This document shows positions 8,898 to 17,274 of a stretch of 64,000 bases of DNA, one piece after another. Both the position numbers and the translations under genes were made by a program. The DNA is from Diplocloster hominis. GTDB lineage: Bacteria; Bacillota; Clostridia; Lachnospirales; Lachnospiraceae. The stretch spans positions 104,921-168,920 of the forward strand of contig NZ_JAWDIY010000011.1 in NCBI RefSeq assembly GCF_032380655.1, given 5' to 3'. Position 1 is the stretch's first letter, and every line of letters starts with the position of its first letter. The notes beneath the pieces are model-generated. The model did no database searches. It was not told the origin of the DNA and worked only from the letters and a program-made list of their open reading frames with translations.

Positions 8898-9650
8898 CTA
8901 TTCCTCAAGCGTTTCTAACTGCTGTTTCAGATTCTCAAGCTGTACATATACGGAGGCATCCACCAGCCCGTCCGGCGTCTCGATCCGCAGTGTCCCCGGC
9001 GGCAGATCGGAGGTTTTCACCTTGATCATTGTTTCGTATTTTTCCCTGACCGGCTCCAGGGCCTGCTCGATGGCTTCGGCCTGACTGACTGCCTTTGCGG
9101 CCACCAGCACGGTCATCGGGCTCTTTTCCTTTTCAGACAGGACAGCTGTCCTGGCCATCGCGTTCATACCGTCATCCTCAGCGATCTTCTCACACAGGAT
9201 CTTCTCCGCGATCTTAAGGGCCAGGCCGGTCACCTGCTCCCGCAGTTCCTTCTCCTGCCTGGCTGCACTTTCTTTTAATTCGTCCACAGCCTCCGCCAGT
9301 TCAGAACCTAGTTTCCGTATCTGCTCTGTGGACTTCAAAAGCCCTTCCTGCCATCCCTCTTCGTAAGCCTGTTCTTTGATCCTCGCAGCTTCCCCGGTGG
9401 CGGTATTTACGATCTTGTCCCTCTGGGCGTAGGCATCCCCCAGAATCTGAGCCGCTGTCAGCTCCGCCTGCCGCTTTGTCCGCTCCAGCAGCTGTTTTTT
9501 GCCTTTGGATATCAGGGCATACCCCGTCTCCTCGGTATCAGTCCGAACTTCCTTATCTGGTTTTCCAATACCGGACTCCTGATACAGAGGTACCTGATAT
9601 TGATCAAATACGGTCTGTTCGGGCTTTAACACCTTAGACAATGATCTCAT
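8898..9650 (-). CDS. fliH: Flagellar export regulator FliH
   Basis: This 250-residue stalk-like protein controls the FliI ATPase and anchors it to the C-ring. Residues 55-145 are a long Ala/Glu/Gln-rich helix (ELTAAQILGDAYAQRDKIVN, AARIKEQAYEEGWQEGLLKS). The C-terminal domain resembles the F1 delta or V-ATPase E subunit and ends in the typical GTLRIETPDGLVDASVYVQL. Its start overlaps the end of fliG by 17 bases and it ends 8 bases before fliI, so the three are tightly coupled. Confidence 0.88.
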   Translation of the reverse strand: MRSLSKVLKPEQTVFDQYQVPLYQESGIGKPDKEVRTDTEETGYALISKGKKQLLERTKRQAELTAAQILGDAYAQRDKIVNTATGEAARIKEQAYEEGWQEGLLKSTEQIRKLGSELAEAVDELKESAARQEKELREQVTGLALKIAEKILCEKIAEDDGMNAMARTAVLSEKEKSPMTVLVAAKAVSQAEAIEQALEPVREKYETMIKVKTSDLPPGTLRIETPDGLVDASVYVQLENLKQQLETLEE

Positions 9651-10641
9651 CCTTTCCGTCCTTGGAAATCACGATTTCCCCTTCTTCTTCCAAACGTCGG
9701 ATCGTACCCACGATCCGCTGCTGCGCATCCTCCACATCACTCATGCGGATGTTACGCAGGTATTCCATATCGGACTGTATCGTTTCCCGCATACGGGTGG
9801 ACATATTGGAAAATATGGCGTTTGCCACATCCTTATTTGCCACTTTAAGAGCAACAGCGATATCTTTCGTATCCGTATCCCGGATAAAACGCTGGATGGA
9901 AAGCGGGTCCAGATAAGCGATGTCTTCGAACACGAACATCAGCTTCCGGACATCCTCGGCCAGCTGCGGGTTTTTTATATTTAACTCTTCAAAGATATCC
10001 CGCTCGGTACTGCGGTCCACATGGTTCATCACATCGGCCACATAGTTTAAGCCGCCCACCTCAGTGGTTTCCTCGGAAGTGGAAGAGCCGATTTTCTTTT
10101 GGACCACATTTTCCACGATTTTGATAATGGCGGGCACTGCCCGGTCCATATTGGCGATCCGCTCCACCACATCGATTCTGGTCTCCTTCGGCAGGTTGGC
10201 CACGATCTTGGACGCCTGCTCTGGAGTGGCGTAAGACAGGATCAGCGCCAGTGTCTGGGGATGTTCGTTCTGTATGATCGACATCAGGGTCTTATAATCT
10301 ACTTTTCGAATGAAAGCGAAAGCCTTGGTCTTCATGGCTTTGCTGACCCGTTCCATCAGACTCTTCGCCTGCTGCTGGCCAAAGGCCCGCTCCAGAACCT
10401 CTTTCGCATATTCACGGCCGCCCTCCGTGATCACCTTTTCCGTGACACAGCAGTCGTAGAATTCATTGGCTATATTCTCAAGTTCTCCCTGTTCCAGCCG
10501 GGGAAGCCGGGAGAGTTCCACTGAAATCTGTTCAATTTCGTTTTCAGAAAGATAATGGAATACCTGGGATGCGCTGTCGGCTCCCAGCATCGAAATTACC
10601 GCAGCGGCCTTTTCCGCCGGATTACGCTCTGTTGCATTCAT
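9634..10641 (-). CDS. fliG: Flagellar motor switch protein FliG
   Basis: This 335-residue rotor protein converts stator force into torque. All three ARM-like domains are present. The N-terminal FliF-binding domain has AAAVISMLGADSASQVFHYL. The middle domain includes the EHPQTLALILSYATPEQASK stretch. The C-terminal torque domain has MFVFEDIAYLDPLSIQRFIR, TDTKDIAVALKVANKDVANA and MSTRMRETIQSDMEYL. The charged residues of the torque helix are retained. It starts one base after the fliF stop. Confidence 0.96.
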   Translation of the reverse strand: MNATERNPAEKAAAVISMLGADSASQVFHYLSENEIEQISVELSRLPRLEQGELENIANEFYDCCVTEKVITEGGREYAKEVLERAFGQQQAKSLMERVSKAMKTKAFAFIRKVDYKTLMSIIQNEHPQTLALILSYATPEQASKIVANLPKETRIDVVERIANMDRAVPAIIKIVENVVQKKIGSSTSEETTEVGGLNYVADVMNHVDRSTERDIFEELNIKNPQLAEDVRKLMFVFEDIAYLDPLSIQRFIRDTDTKDIAVALKVANKDVANAIFSNMSTRMRETIQSDMEYLRNIRMSDVEDAQQRIVGTIRRLEEEGEIVISKDGKDEIIV

Positions 10642-10642
10642 A

Positions 10643-12241
10643 TTACTGCTCTCCCTCCTTCAGCCATGAACTGATCATGGACGCTATGATTTCGGGATTC
10701 GCTTTGGCAAATGTCTTTACACGGTTCACCGGCGTCTGCTCCTTTGCCGCCGGTTCCATCGGATTCAAAACGACTGCGTCACCTGCGGCCGCTTCCTTCA
10801 TTCCCTGATCCGGTATGATCTCCTCTTCAATCGCTCCGAACAGTTCCTCATCTTCCCGGGCGTGTTTTCTTCTCCTGCGCGCCATAAGCGCGATGATCAG
10901 AACTGTGAGTGCCAGGACGACGGCAGCCCCGATAATCACATAGAAAAGCCCCTTCTCCAGAATACTGGCAGTTCCGGCTCCCGACTGATCAGCCTGAAGA
11001 GGCGTGGTCCCGGCCGCCTGCTGAAAACTGGAAACAACAATATCCTCCGGGGCGATATTGGCCGCCTTGGAGGCTGAATCTATAATCTGCTGTTTTTTGG
11101 CGGCGGTCAGATTGTTGTCATTGACCGTAATCGCAACTGTGGCTTTCTGAAGCTCTACATTATCTTTTTCAATCTGCCGTTTGATATAACTGGCCAGATA
11201 ATCTACATTCCGGTAATAGTCCCCGGTGTTCTGGGCATTGCCCTCCTCTGTCTGGGCGCCGTAGGTGGGAATGTCCGTATTATTCTCTTCCCCTGCCACC
11301 CCTCCGGCCTGATTCCCCGTTCCATCGGTGGTCCTGCGCTCTTCAAAATTATCCACCACACCCTGTCCGTTCTCCTGGGGCTGGTACTGGAGATCTTCCG
11401 TGATCATTTTGTCATAATCGATCACGACGGTAGCGGACACCCGGATCTGGCTGGCTGCGTATCCAAGCGTCAGTACGTTCTTGATTTTATTTTCCAGCTT
11501 CTCCTCCACCTTGGATTCAAAATCCAGCCGGTTCAGCCCATATGTACTGGTTCCCAGATCGTCGGACATAAGCTCCTGCATTGTTTCCGCGTTGACCACT
11601 GTCACGTTCTCCGGCAGCAGCCTGGGAACACTGTTGGAAACCAGCTTTTTGATCGCGGTCACCTTATCGGAAGACAGCTCAAAAGAAGGCATAAAGGTCA
11701 GCGATACCGATCCTGTACTGTCCGAGCTCTGCTCTTCCCAGACGTAATTGCTCTCATCCGGTACATTTAAGGTAACGATCGCGTTCTTCACACCGCTCAT
11801 GTCTTTTAGTGTTCGTTCCAGCCGGTCTTGAAGATTCAGCAGCAAATACTGTTTCTTCTCAAATTCGGTTGTGGTAAATCCGGTATTATCCGAGAATATG
11901 TTAAACGGAAGGGCCGTCTTCGGATATCCCAGCGCGGACATATCCAGCATGATATCCCCGGCTTCCTTCTCGGGTACCATAACTTCTCCCTCCGTATTGC
12001 GCTGGGTCTTGATATCACGGGCCTGTAATACCGTATACATCTCTGCATTTTCTTCTTTGGAAGCGCCTGGAAACAGCACCTCATACTTATCTTTTCCTAC
12101 GTTCAGCCATATGGTCACCGCCAACGCAATCACTACGACGGCCGCTAATCCTCCGATGATCCATTTCTTATTACCGGCATTCATGTGACCTATGACGGAA
12201 CTCCCCTTGATCTTTTCTTTTATTTTGTCTTTCCCGCTCAT
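10643..12241 (-). CDS. fliF: Flagellar MS-ring protein FliF
   Basis: This 532-residue MS-ring subunit has two transmembrane helices, at about 27-47 (WIIGGLAAVVVIALAVTIWL) and 433-457 (FYVIIGAAVVLALTVLIIAL). Between them lie the YscJ/FliF ring-building motifs, with YEVLFPGASKEENAEMYTVL and ALGYPKTALPFNIFSDNTGF. The C-terminal cytoplasmic tail, which binds FliG, contains MEPAAKEQTPVNRVKTFAKA. Length and order match other Clostridia. Confidence 0.96.
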   Translation of the reverse strand: MSGKDKIKEKIKGSSVIGHMNAGNKKWIIGGLAAVVVIALAVTIWLNVGKDKYEVLFPGASKEENAEMYTVLQARDIKTQRNTEGEVMVPEKEAGDIMLDMSALGYPKTALPFNIFSDNTGFTTTEFEKKQYLLLNLQDRLERTLKDMSGVKNAIVTLNVPDESNYVWEEQSSDSTGSVSLTFMPSFELSSDKVTAIKKLVSNSVPRLLPENVTVVNAETMQELMSDDLGTSTYGLNRLDFESKVEEKLENKIKNVLTLGYAASQIRVSATVVIDYDKMITEDLQYQPQENGQGVVDNFEERRTTDGTGNQAGGVAGEENNTDIPTYGAQTEEGNAQNTGDYYRNVDYLASYIKRQIEKDNVELQKATVAITVNDNNLTAAKKQQIIDSASKAANIAPEDIVVSSFQQAAGTTPLQADQSGAGTASILEKGLFYVIIGAAVVLALTVLIIALMARRRRKHAREDEELFGAIEEEIIPDQGMKEAAAGDAVVLNPMEPAAKEQTPVNRVKTFAKANPEIIASMISSWLKEGEQ

Positions 12242-12265
12242 CTGCTGTCACCATCATAGATTTAT

Positions 12266-12583
12266 TTAAATCTGCATTCCCATTATTTGATTATATGCAC
12301 TGACTGCTCTGCTGGTCAGCTGCGTCGTAAACTCCACCGCAGTCGCCGCCTGTTCCGCCTGGATCAGCGCGGAATGCAGGTCATCTATATTTCCCATCGC
12401 CAGCGCGATATCCGTTTCTTCCATCTGCTTCTGCGCTAGATCCGCCTGTTCAATGGCCTGCTCCAACACAGCGCCAAAATCCTGTCTGGCAGCCTTATCC
12501 TCTAATTTTCCGGCCTTATTCATCTCTTCGATGGATGAGACCCCTTCCATTCTGCTAATCGGCACGATAAACATATCTTCCAC
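12266..12583 (-). CDS. fliE: Flagellar hook-basal body adaptor FliE
   Basis: This 105-residue rod/MS-ring adaptor has the family core FGAVLEQAIEQADLAQKQME and ends with FTTQLTSRAVSAYNQIMGMQI, the characteristic C-terminus. It is the first gene of the operon here. In relatives flgB and flgC usually precede it, but the next gene upstream is serS after a 399-base gap. A promoter and an operator-like palindrome lie in that gap. Confidence 0.93.
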   Translation of the reverse strand: MEDMFIVPISRMEGVSSIEEMNKAGKLEDKAARQDFGAVLEQAIEQADLAQKQMEETDIALAMGNIDDLHSALIQAEQAATAVEFTTQLTSRAVSAYNQIMGMQI

Positions 12584-12630
12584 CCCTGCTATATTTCTTT
12601 TTTTACAACTCTTTCATTTAAAGTGAAAAC

Positions 12631-12643
12631 GTTCACAGTGAAC
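12631..12643. promoter_or_regulatory. 13-base perfect palindrome at the fliE transcription start
   Basis: GTTCAC-A-GTGAAC lies directly downstream of the -10 box, where transcription would begin. A further imperfect dyad (TTTCA...TGAAA) is next to it. The position fits an operator that blocks flagellar transcription. The binding protein is unknown. Confidence 0.5.
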
Positions 12644-12645
12644 TC

Positions 12646-12674
12646 ATTATAACATACTTTTTTCTGTTGCAAAA
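12646..12674 (-). promoter_or_regulatory. Promoter for the flagellar operon (vegetative type)
   Basis: On the minus strand a TATAAT -10 (12651-12646) is preceded by TG at the extended -10 position. TTTTGC lies 17 bases upstream; TTGCAA at 15 bases is the alternative. It lies about 60 bases before fliE. No sigma-28 type (TAAA/GCCGATAA) element was seen here. This is a by-eye match only. Confidence 0.6.
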
Positions 12675-12902
12675 CTAAAATATGACATTTTGCCATAATA
12701 TTTTATCATTTTATGTTAAATACGGCTGACTTTTTTTGCAAATTTACCAATATTAACCAGGTTAATCAAAATTTAGGTGTTTTTCCGTATTTTCCTCAAA
12801 TACAACCCATACCGGTACAGGAACAAATTGGGCTCTCTTACGATTCTTACGCATTCAGCCAGTCTCTTTTGCATAAAAAATGCGGAAACCCTGTCCAAAT
12901 TC

Positions 12903-12930
12903 AAAAGATAACGGAACAACCGTATCTTTT
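12903..12930 (-). terminator. Possible weak terminator after serS
   Basis: An inverted repeat AAAAGATA(A)CGG / CCGTATCTTTT with a 5-base loop lies about 55 bases downstream of the serS stop. Only four T residues follow it, so termination efficiency is doubtful. The rest of 12675-12982 shows no gene I can support. Confidence 0.35.
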
Positions 12931-12982
12931 CCAATCTGAGCTTGTGATTTCCACATTTCCGTATTCCATTCTCTGCAGCTAA

Positions 12983-14260
12983 TTAACCGATAACTTCCGC
13001 CCCGCCCATATAAGGCCTTAAGGCTTCCGGAATCCGCACCGTGCCGTCTTCATTCAAGTTGTTCTCCAGGAACGCGATCAGCATTCTCGGAGGAGCCACC
13101 ACGGTATTATTTAACGTATGGGCAAAATATTTACCGCCTTCCCCTACTGCCCGGATCTTAAGCCTTCTGGCCTGGGCGTCTCCCAGATTGGAACAGCTGC
13201 CCACCTCGAAATATTTTTTCTGTCTCGGAGACCAGGCTTCCACATCCACGGATTTCACCTTCAGGTCGGCCAGATCACCGGAGCAGCATTCCAGCGTGCG
13301 GACCGGGATATCCAGGGACCGGAACAGATCCACCGTGTTCTGCCAGAGCTTATCATACCACATCATACTATCCTGGGGCCTGCACACCACGATCATTTCC
13401 TGCTTCTCGAACTGATGGATCCGGTAAACACCGCGTTCCTCCAGGCCATGGGCCCCTTTTTCTTTTCTGAAACAGGGCGAATAACTGGTGAGTGTATAGG
13501 GCAGCTGTTCTTCCGGCAGGATCGAATCGATGAATTTTCCGATCATGGAGTGTTCGCTGGTTCCGATCAGATAGAGATCTTCCCCTTCTATTTTATACAT
13601 CATGGCATCCATTTCCGCAAAGCTCATCACGCCGGTCACTACATCACTTCGGATCATAAACGGAGGCACACAGTAGGTAAATCCCCGGTTAATCATAAAA
13701 TCCCTGGCATAAGAGATCACCGCGGAATGCAGTCTGGCGATATCGCCCATCAGATAGTAGAAACCATTTCCGGCAACCCTTCTGGCGCTGTCCAGATCGA
13801 TCCCGTTGAAATGTTCCATGATCTCCGTGTGATACGGAATCTCAAAGTCCGGCACCACCGGTTCTCCATAGCGCTGTACCTCTACATTCTCACTGTCGTC
13901 TTTTCCGATCGGTACACTGGGATCAATGATATTGGGGATGGTCATCATGATTTTCGTGATTTTCTCATTGCCTGCTTTTTCCTGTTCCTCAAGCTTTGCC
14001 AAATGCGCGGAAAACTCCGTGACCTTTTTCTTGGTTTCCTCCGCTTCTTCTTTCTTTCCCTGAGCCATCAGACCGCCGATCTGTTTGGAGATCCGGTTCC
14101 TCTCGGCGCGCAGCGCCTCCATCTCCTGCAGTACCTTCCGGTGTTCGGTGTCCATGGCGATCACTTCATCTACCAGCGGCAGCTTGCTTTCCTGGAACTT
14201 ATTTCTGATATTTTGCTTTACTACTTCGGGATTCTCTCTGACAAATTTTAAATCCAGCAT
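12983..14260 (-). CDS. serS: Seryl-tRNA synthetase
   Basis: This class II synthetase (425 residues) charges tRNA-Ser. The N-terminal coiled-coil arm that grips the tRNA covers about 1-110 (MLDLKFVRENPEVVKQNIRN, then LRAERNRISKQIG). The catalytic part shows motif 2 (SPCFRKEKGAHGLEERGVYR, then HQFEKQEM) and motif 3 near the end (NNTVVAPPRMLIAFLENN). I chose the ATG at 14260 because a GGAGG lies 8 bases upstream and the family starts MLDLKF. The frame stays open for 53 more codons upstream, but that stretch is Arg/Lys-rich and unlike SerRS. Expression is controlled by the T-box leader upstream. Confidence 0.95.
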   Translation of the reverse strand: MLDLKFVRENPEVVKQNIRNKFQESKLPLVDEVIAMDTEHRKVLQEMEALRAERNRISKQIGGLMAQGKKEEAEETKKKVTEFSAHLAKLEEQEKAGNEKITKIMMTIPNIIDPSVPIGKDDSENVEVQRYGEPVVPDFEIPYHTEIMEHFNGIDLDSARRVAGNGFYYLMGDIARLHSAVISYARDFMINRGFTYCVPPFMIRSDVVTGVMSFAEMDAMMYKIEGEDLYLIGTSEHSMIGKFIDSILPEEQLPYTLTSYSPCFRKEKGAHGLEERGVYRIHQFEKQEMIVVCRPQDSMMWYDKLWQNTVDLFRSLDIPVRTLECCSGDLADLKVKSVDVEAWSPRQKKYFEVGSCSNLGDAQARRLKIRAVGEGGKYFAHTLNNTVVAPPRMLIAFLENNLNEDGTVRIPEALRPYMGGAEVIG

Positions 14261-14407
14261 GTTGTTTTCCTCCGTTTCATGGCTGCCGTACCTTACCCGC
14301 CGGCAACAACTCTTTTTATTCAGAACAGCCTGATGCGAAACTCTCCGCCTGCGGCGGGCCGCGTTAGCGGCATCTTCCTTTCCGCCGCAGTGCGATCCCG
14401 CGGAGCG

Positions 14408-14445
14408 TTTTGATTTCATAGGAGTACTTTCCTATGAAATCAAAA
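14408..14445. repeat. Perfect 16-base inverted repeat after the T-box terminator
   Basis: TTTTGATTTCATAGGA and its exact complement flank a 6-base loop between the T-box terminator and serS. It overlaps the T-run of that terminator, so the two hairpins cannot both be fully formed. It has no T-run of its own on the minus strand and is therefore not a second terminator. Confidence 0.75.
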
Positions 14446-14695
14446 AAATTCCTGTTCCCCCCTGTTATGGGACGAATAGGAATCCGCGTTGCCACCCAAA
14501 TTGCCGCGCACATCCGCGCTGGCCTCTCAAAGGTATGATAAAGGATACCGGCCTCTGGCTTTCACCAACAGCTAAAAAAGTGGAAAGGTTCTTCGTTTCA
14601 CCGGTTCACACCACCCACCGGCTCTCTGTAGAAATTCACAACCGCAGCTTTTCTCAACGCTGTATCTGCTGTATCAGATCGTTCTGTTTTTTAAT
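14442..14695 (-). promoter_or_regulatory. Seryl T-box leader with antiterminator and terminator
   Basis: On the minus strand the leader shows a stem I with AGAGAGCCGGTGGGTGGTGT returning as GAACCGG. Later comes the T-box core GGGTGGCAACGCGGATTCC (about 14472-14494), which matches the canonical antiterminator bulge. Directly after it a terminator hairpin (TTCCTATTCGTCCC / GGGGGGAACAGGAA with minor mismatches) is followed by seven T residues (14448-14442). The antiterminator and the terminator share the GGATTCC segment, as required. A TCC in CCTTTCCACT is a plausible serine specifier codon, but I did not fold the whole stem. Uncharged tRNA-Ser would stabilise read-through into serS. Confidence 0.9.
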
Positions 14696-14724
14696 ACTAT
14701 AAACTGTTTTCTGATTCTTTGCAA
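14696..14724 (-). promoter_or_regulatory. serS promoter
   Basis: On the minus strand TTGCAA (14724-14719) and TATAGT (14701-14696) are separated by 17 bases, just upstream of the T-box leader. This is a good vegetative-type match. Confidence 0.75.
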
Positions 14725-14730
14725 GGGGGA

Positions 14731-14774
14731 ATTGGATAAGTTTTCCGCTTACATTGGATAAGTTTTCCGCTCAC
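14731..14774. repeat. Two tandem copies of a 22-base unit upstream of serS
   Basis: The unit, starting ATTGGATAAGTTTTCCGCT, occurs at 14731-14752 and 14753-14774 with one base difference. It lies immediately upstream of the serS -35 box. Function unknown. Confidence 0.85.
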
Positions 14775-14874
14775 ACTGCTTTTGCTGTGCCGGGGCCTCA
14801 TATGGCGGGCGCAGGGGGTGGTTTTCGGAAGCGGTCTGCGCCCTGGCTATTCAAACAGTCTTACGTGCGTTGGG

Positions 14875-14916
14875 TTTTTTATATATGCGTTCCGTTTTTT
14901 TATATATGCGTTCGGT
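14875..14916. repeat. Two tandem copies of a 21-base unit downstream of the DUF6472-like gene
   Basis: Two copies of a unit containing TTTTTTATATATGCGTTC lie just beyond the stop codon at 14921. No stem follows, so I do not call a terminator. Confidence 0.8.
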
Positions 14917-14920
14917 TTAT

Positions 14921-15103
14921 CTACATCTGCTTTCGTACGATCCGGTACTCATCGTCATATTGAAAATACGGACAGTCCCGGAAGGAATCGGTCAGGAATC
15001 TTCCCATCTCATCCTCATCCAAATTGATCTGGCATTCGTAATACCCGGATTCATCGTCATAAAAGTAGTTGCCGCAGCATTCACAGTTTACTCTTTTACC
15101 CAT
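14921..15103 (-). CDS. Small cysteine-rich protein, DUF6472-like
   Basis: This 60-residue acidic protein has cysteines at 7, 9, 10, 24 and 44 in a CxxC-like arrangement (CECCGNYFYDDE, ECQINLDED, FRDCPYFQYDDEYRIVRKQM). The pattern matches a small Lachnospiraceae family annotated as DUF6472. A single metal site such as zinc is plausible, but the function is unknown. It is monocistronic, convergent to nothing, and flanked by short tandem repeats. A GGGAG-type ribosome site precedes the ATG. Confidence 0.8.
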   Translation of the reverse strand: MGKRVNCECCGNYFYDDESGYYECQINLDEDEMGRFLTDSFRDCPYFQYDDEYRIVRKQM

Positions 15104-15263
15104 TCTATCGTCTCCCTGCCTCTATCGCTCTTTGGTTCTATCCGCTAACGGTATTATAACCGCAAAATGCCGTTTTTACCAGACTTCTTTTATTTAAATT
15201 CCTATTCCGGTTCCTTTTCAAATTCCTATTCATATTCCTATCCAAATTCCTTGTGACCGGCAT

Positions 15264-16349
15264 TCAAATTCCCGCCTGATAATGGCTGTATTTCCTTCGT
15301 GCCAGCAGCAGACAGATGGTGGAAAACGCTGCGAAAAAGAACAGTTTAAAAAGCTTAAAACTCACCGGATCGTGATAGCCCCACGCGAACTGCAGGTAAA
15401 ACGGGAACAGCATCGTAATGCGTCGCAGCCACATGGAAAGGAACGTGACCGGTAAACTTCCCAGGATGATCTGGTTCACTGCCCAGGGAGCCAGATACTG
15501 GATCACAGACAGGATTACGACCAGGAACGGCTGCCGGAAGCAGGCGGAGATCCATATGGTGATACAGGTGTGCAGCCATGCCGCCAGCAGGGAACATCCC
15601 AGCAAAAGCGCCAGAACGGCCCACACCGGCATCTTCGTGCCCGGGTCCACCATGTCCATCAGGCTGGCACTGGCCCCGAGACCGTCGAATCCGTAGGAAA
15701 AACCGTACAGCAGGAAGGTAAGGACGTACACAAAGAGCGTCAGTCCCGCAGCGATACTGAAACATACGGCGTATTTGACATGGATATCCCTTTTTTTGCC
15801 GTGTGCCGTTGTCAGAAGAATGTCAGCTGTCCGAAGCGCATATTCCTCTGAAAATAACGGGGTGATCACAATGGAAAGGAATATGCAAAGACACACGAAG
15901 ATCAGAATATAGGTTTCCAAAAATGAACTCCAGCCGCGGGTGTACCCGAAGATGATCCCGCCTGCCGCTACCTGTCCGGTCATCCCTGACTCTTCGGGCG
16001 TATAGAGGCGGATGTCTTTTCCGTCATCTCTGCCGGCATTCGTCATATATCTGGTCACAAACTCGTTGCTGAAATTGGAATTTCCCGTATGGTTTTTCAA
16101 ATCCGCATAACCGTATCTGTCCAGGATCTGTCTGGCTTTTTCAAGCGTCATCACCCCCTGATAGGGACGGGCGATCTCCCGGTCAACCCGGACCGCCTCC
16201 ATACCCAGATAGGTTTTCCCGTTGTCCGTGACTGTCACATCTTCGATCCCGGAAACATAAAAATAGAATACCGCAAAAAATACCAGGCACAGGAATCCGA
16301 TCACCGCTATTTTCTTATGGCAGAGTTTATAGAGTTCTGTCCGAAACAT
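15264..16349 (-). CDS. ABC exporter permease
   Basis: This 361-residue ABC-2-type membrane protein begins MFRTELYKLCHKKIAVIGFL, a common opening in this class. It has a first membrane helix (17-36), a roughly 120-residue extracellular domain, and then about five helices in the C-terminal half. I chose the ATG at 16349, which is 7 bases after GAGGGGGG; upstream in-frame codons lack this spacing. The start overlaps the ATPase gene by 23 bases. With the ATPase it should form an efflux pump of unknown substrate. Short imperfect AAATTCCTATT repeats follow the gene (15190-15262). Confidence 0.8.
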   Translation of the reverse strand: MFRTELYKLCHKKIAVIGFLCLVFFAVFYFYVSGIEDVTVTDNGKTYLGMEAVRVDREIARPYQGVMTLEKARQILDRYGYADLKNHTGNSNFSNEFVTRYMTNAGRDDGKDIRLYTPEESGMTGQVAAGGIIFGYTRGWSSFLETYILIFVCLCIFLSIVITPLFSEEYALRTADILLTTAHGKKRDIHVKYAVCFSIAAGLTLFVYVLTFLLYGFSYGFDGLGASASLMDMVDPGTKMPVWAVLALLLGCSLLAAWLHTCITIWISACFRQPFLVVILSVIQYLAPWAVNQIILGSLPVTFLSMWLRRITMLFPFYLQFAWGYHDPVSFKLFKLFFFAAFSTICLLLARRKYSHYQAGI

Positions 16350-17274
16350 TTCCATTCCCCCCTCTTTCGTCCTGGTCCGGGCCATAGGTTTCCCTGTAGT
16401 TCGGCATATCCTTTTGGTCAAAATAGTACAGATACAGGTCTTCCAGTCCCGGTTCCGCTTCCGCCGCCTGCGGGAACGGCTTTTCGTCGGAGACGATGCG
16501 CACTTTGACCAGTCCCCCCAGATTCTTCAGGTTCGCGACCGCGAATCTTCGGCCCAGTTCTTCGGCCTCTGCCGGGGGTACCATGCATTCCCATACCCGG
16601 CCTTTGACGTGTTCAGTCACTTCTGTGACTGTCCCTTTTTGAATCAGCTGTCCGGATCGCAGAAGGAGAATCTCATCCGCGATATATTCCACATCCGAGA
16701 CAATATGGGTGGATAAGATAATAATCCGGTCCCTGGACAGGGAACTGATAATGTTCCGGAAACGAATCCGCTCTCTGGGGTCCAGGCCGGAAGTGGGTTC
16801 ATCCATAATCAGGATGCGCGGATCATTTAGCAGGGCCTGGGCGATTCCCAGCCTGCGCAGCATCCCGCCGGAGTAGCTGCGGATCTTCTGTTTTTCTTCC
16901 CCCTTAAGCCCTGCCAGGCTAATGCATTCCTCCACCTTATCACGGGCGGTTTGCGGCGGGAGGGCTTTCAGCGCCGCGATATACATCAGATATCTCAGGG
17001 CGGTAAAATCGGGGTAGTATCCGAAGTCCTGGGGAAGATATCCGAGCAGCCTCCGGTATTCGCCGTCCAGCCTGCGTATGGGTGTGCCGTTGCAGAGGAT
17101 CTCCCCTTCCGTGGGGGCCAAAATGTCACAGATCAGGCGCAGCATTGTGGTTTTTCCGGCACCGTTGGCGCCCAGCAGCCCGTATACCCCCTGTGTAAAG
17201 CTCGCGGACACCTGGTCCAGCGCTATTTTATTCCTGTACCGCTTGGTCAGTCTGTCCAGTGTCAATTCCAACAT
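16327..17274 (-). CDS. ABC exporter ATP-binding protein
   Basis: This 315-residue ATPase has Walker A at about 33-42 (GANGAGKTTM), the Q-loop YLPQDFGYY, the signature YSGGMLRRLGIAQALL, Walker B ILIMDEPTSGLDPRER and the switch histidine in LSTHIVSDVE. After about residue 220 comes an extra C-terminal domain typical of the CcmA/bacitracin-exporter class. It ends inside the permease start and begins inside the end of the preceding membrane protein gene. The four genes from the sigma factor onward therefore form one overlapping operon. Confidence 0.9.
   Translation of the reverse strand: MLELTLDRLTKRYRNKIALDQVSASFTQGVYGLLGANGAGKTTMLRLICDILAPTEGEILCNGTPIRRLDGEYRRLLGYLPQDFGYYPDFTALRYLMYIAALKALPPQTARDKVEECISLAGLKGEEKQKIRSYSGGMLRRLGIAQALLNDPRILIMDEPTSGLDPRERIRFRNIISSLSRDRIIILSTHIVSDVEYIADEILLLRSGQLIQKGTVTEVTEHVKGRVWECMVPPAEAEELGRRFAVANLKNLGGLVKVRIVSDEKPFPQAAEAEPGLEDLYLYYFDQKDMPNYRETYGPDQDERGGNGNVSDRTL

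Noticed and set aside
12713..12982. Plus-strand frame of 89 codons between fliE and serS
   Set aside because: No ribosome site, no family resemblance, and it overlaps likely regulatory and terminator sequence.
14261..14419. Longer SerRS start with 53 extra residues
   Set aside because: The extension is Arg/Lys-rich and unlike the family; the ATG at 14260 has a good ribosome site and the standard MLDLKF start.
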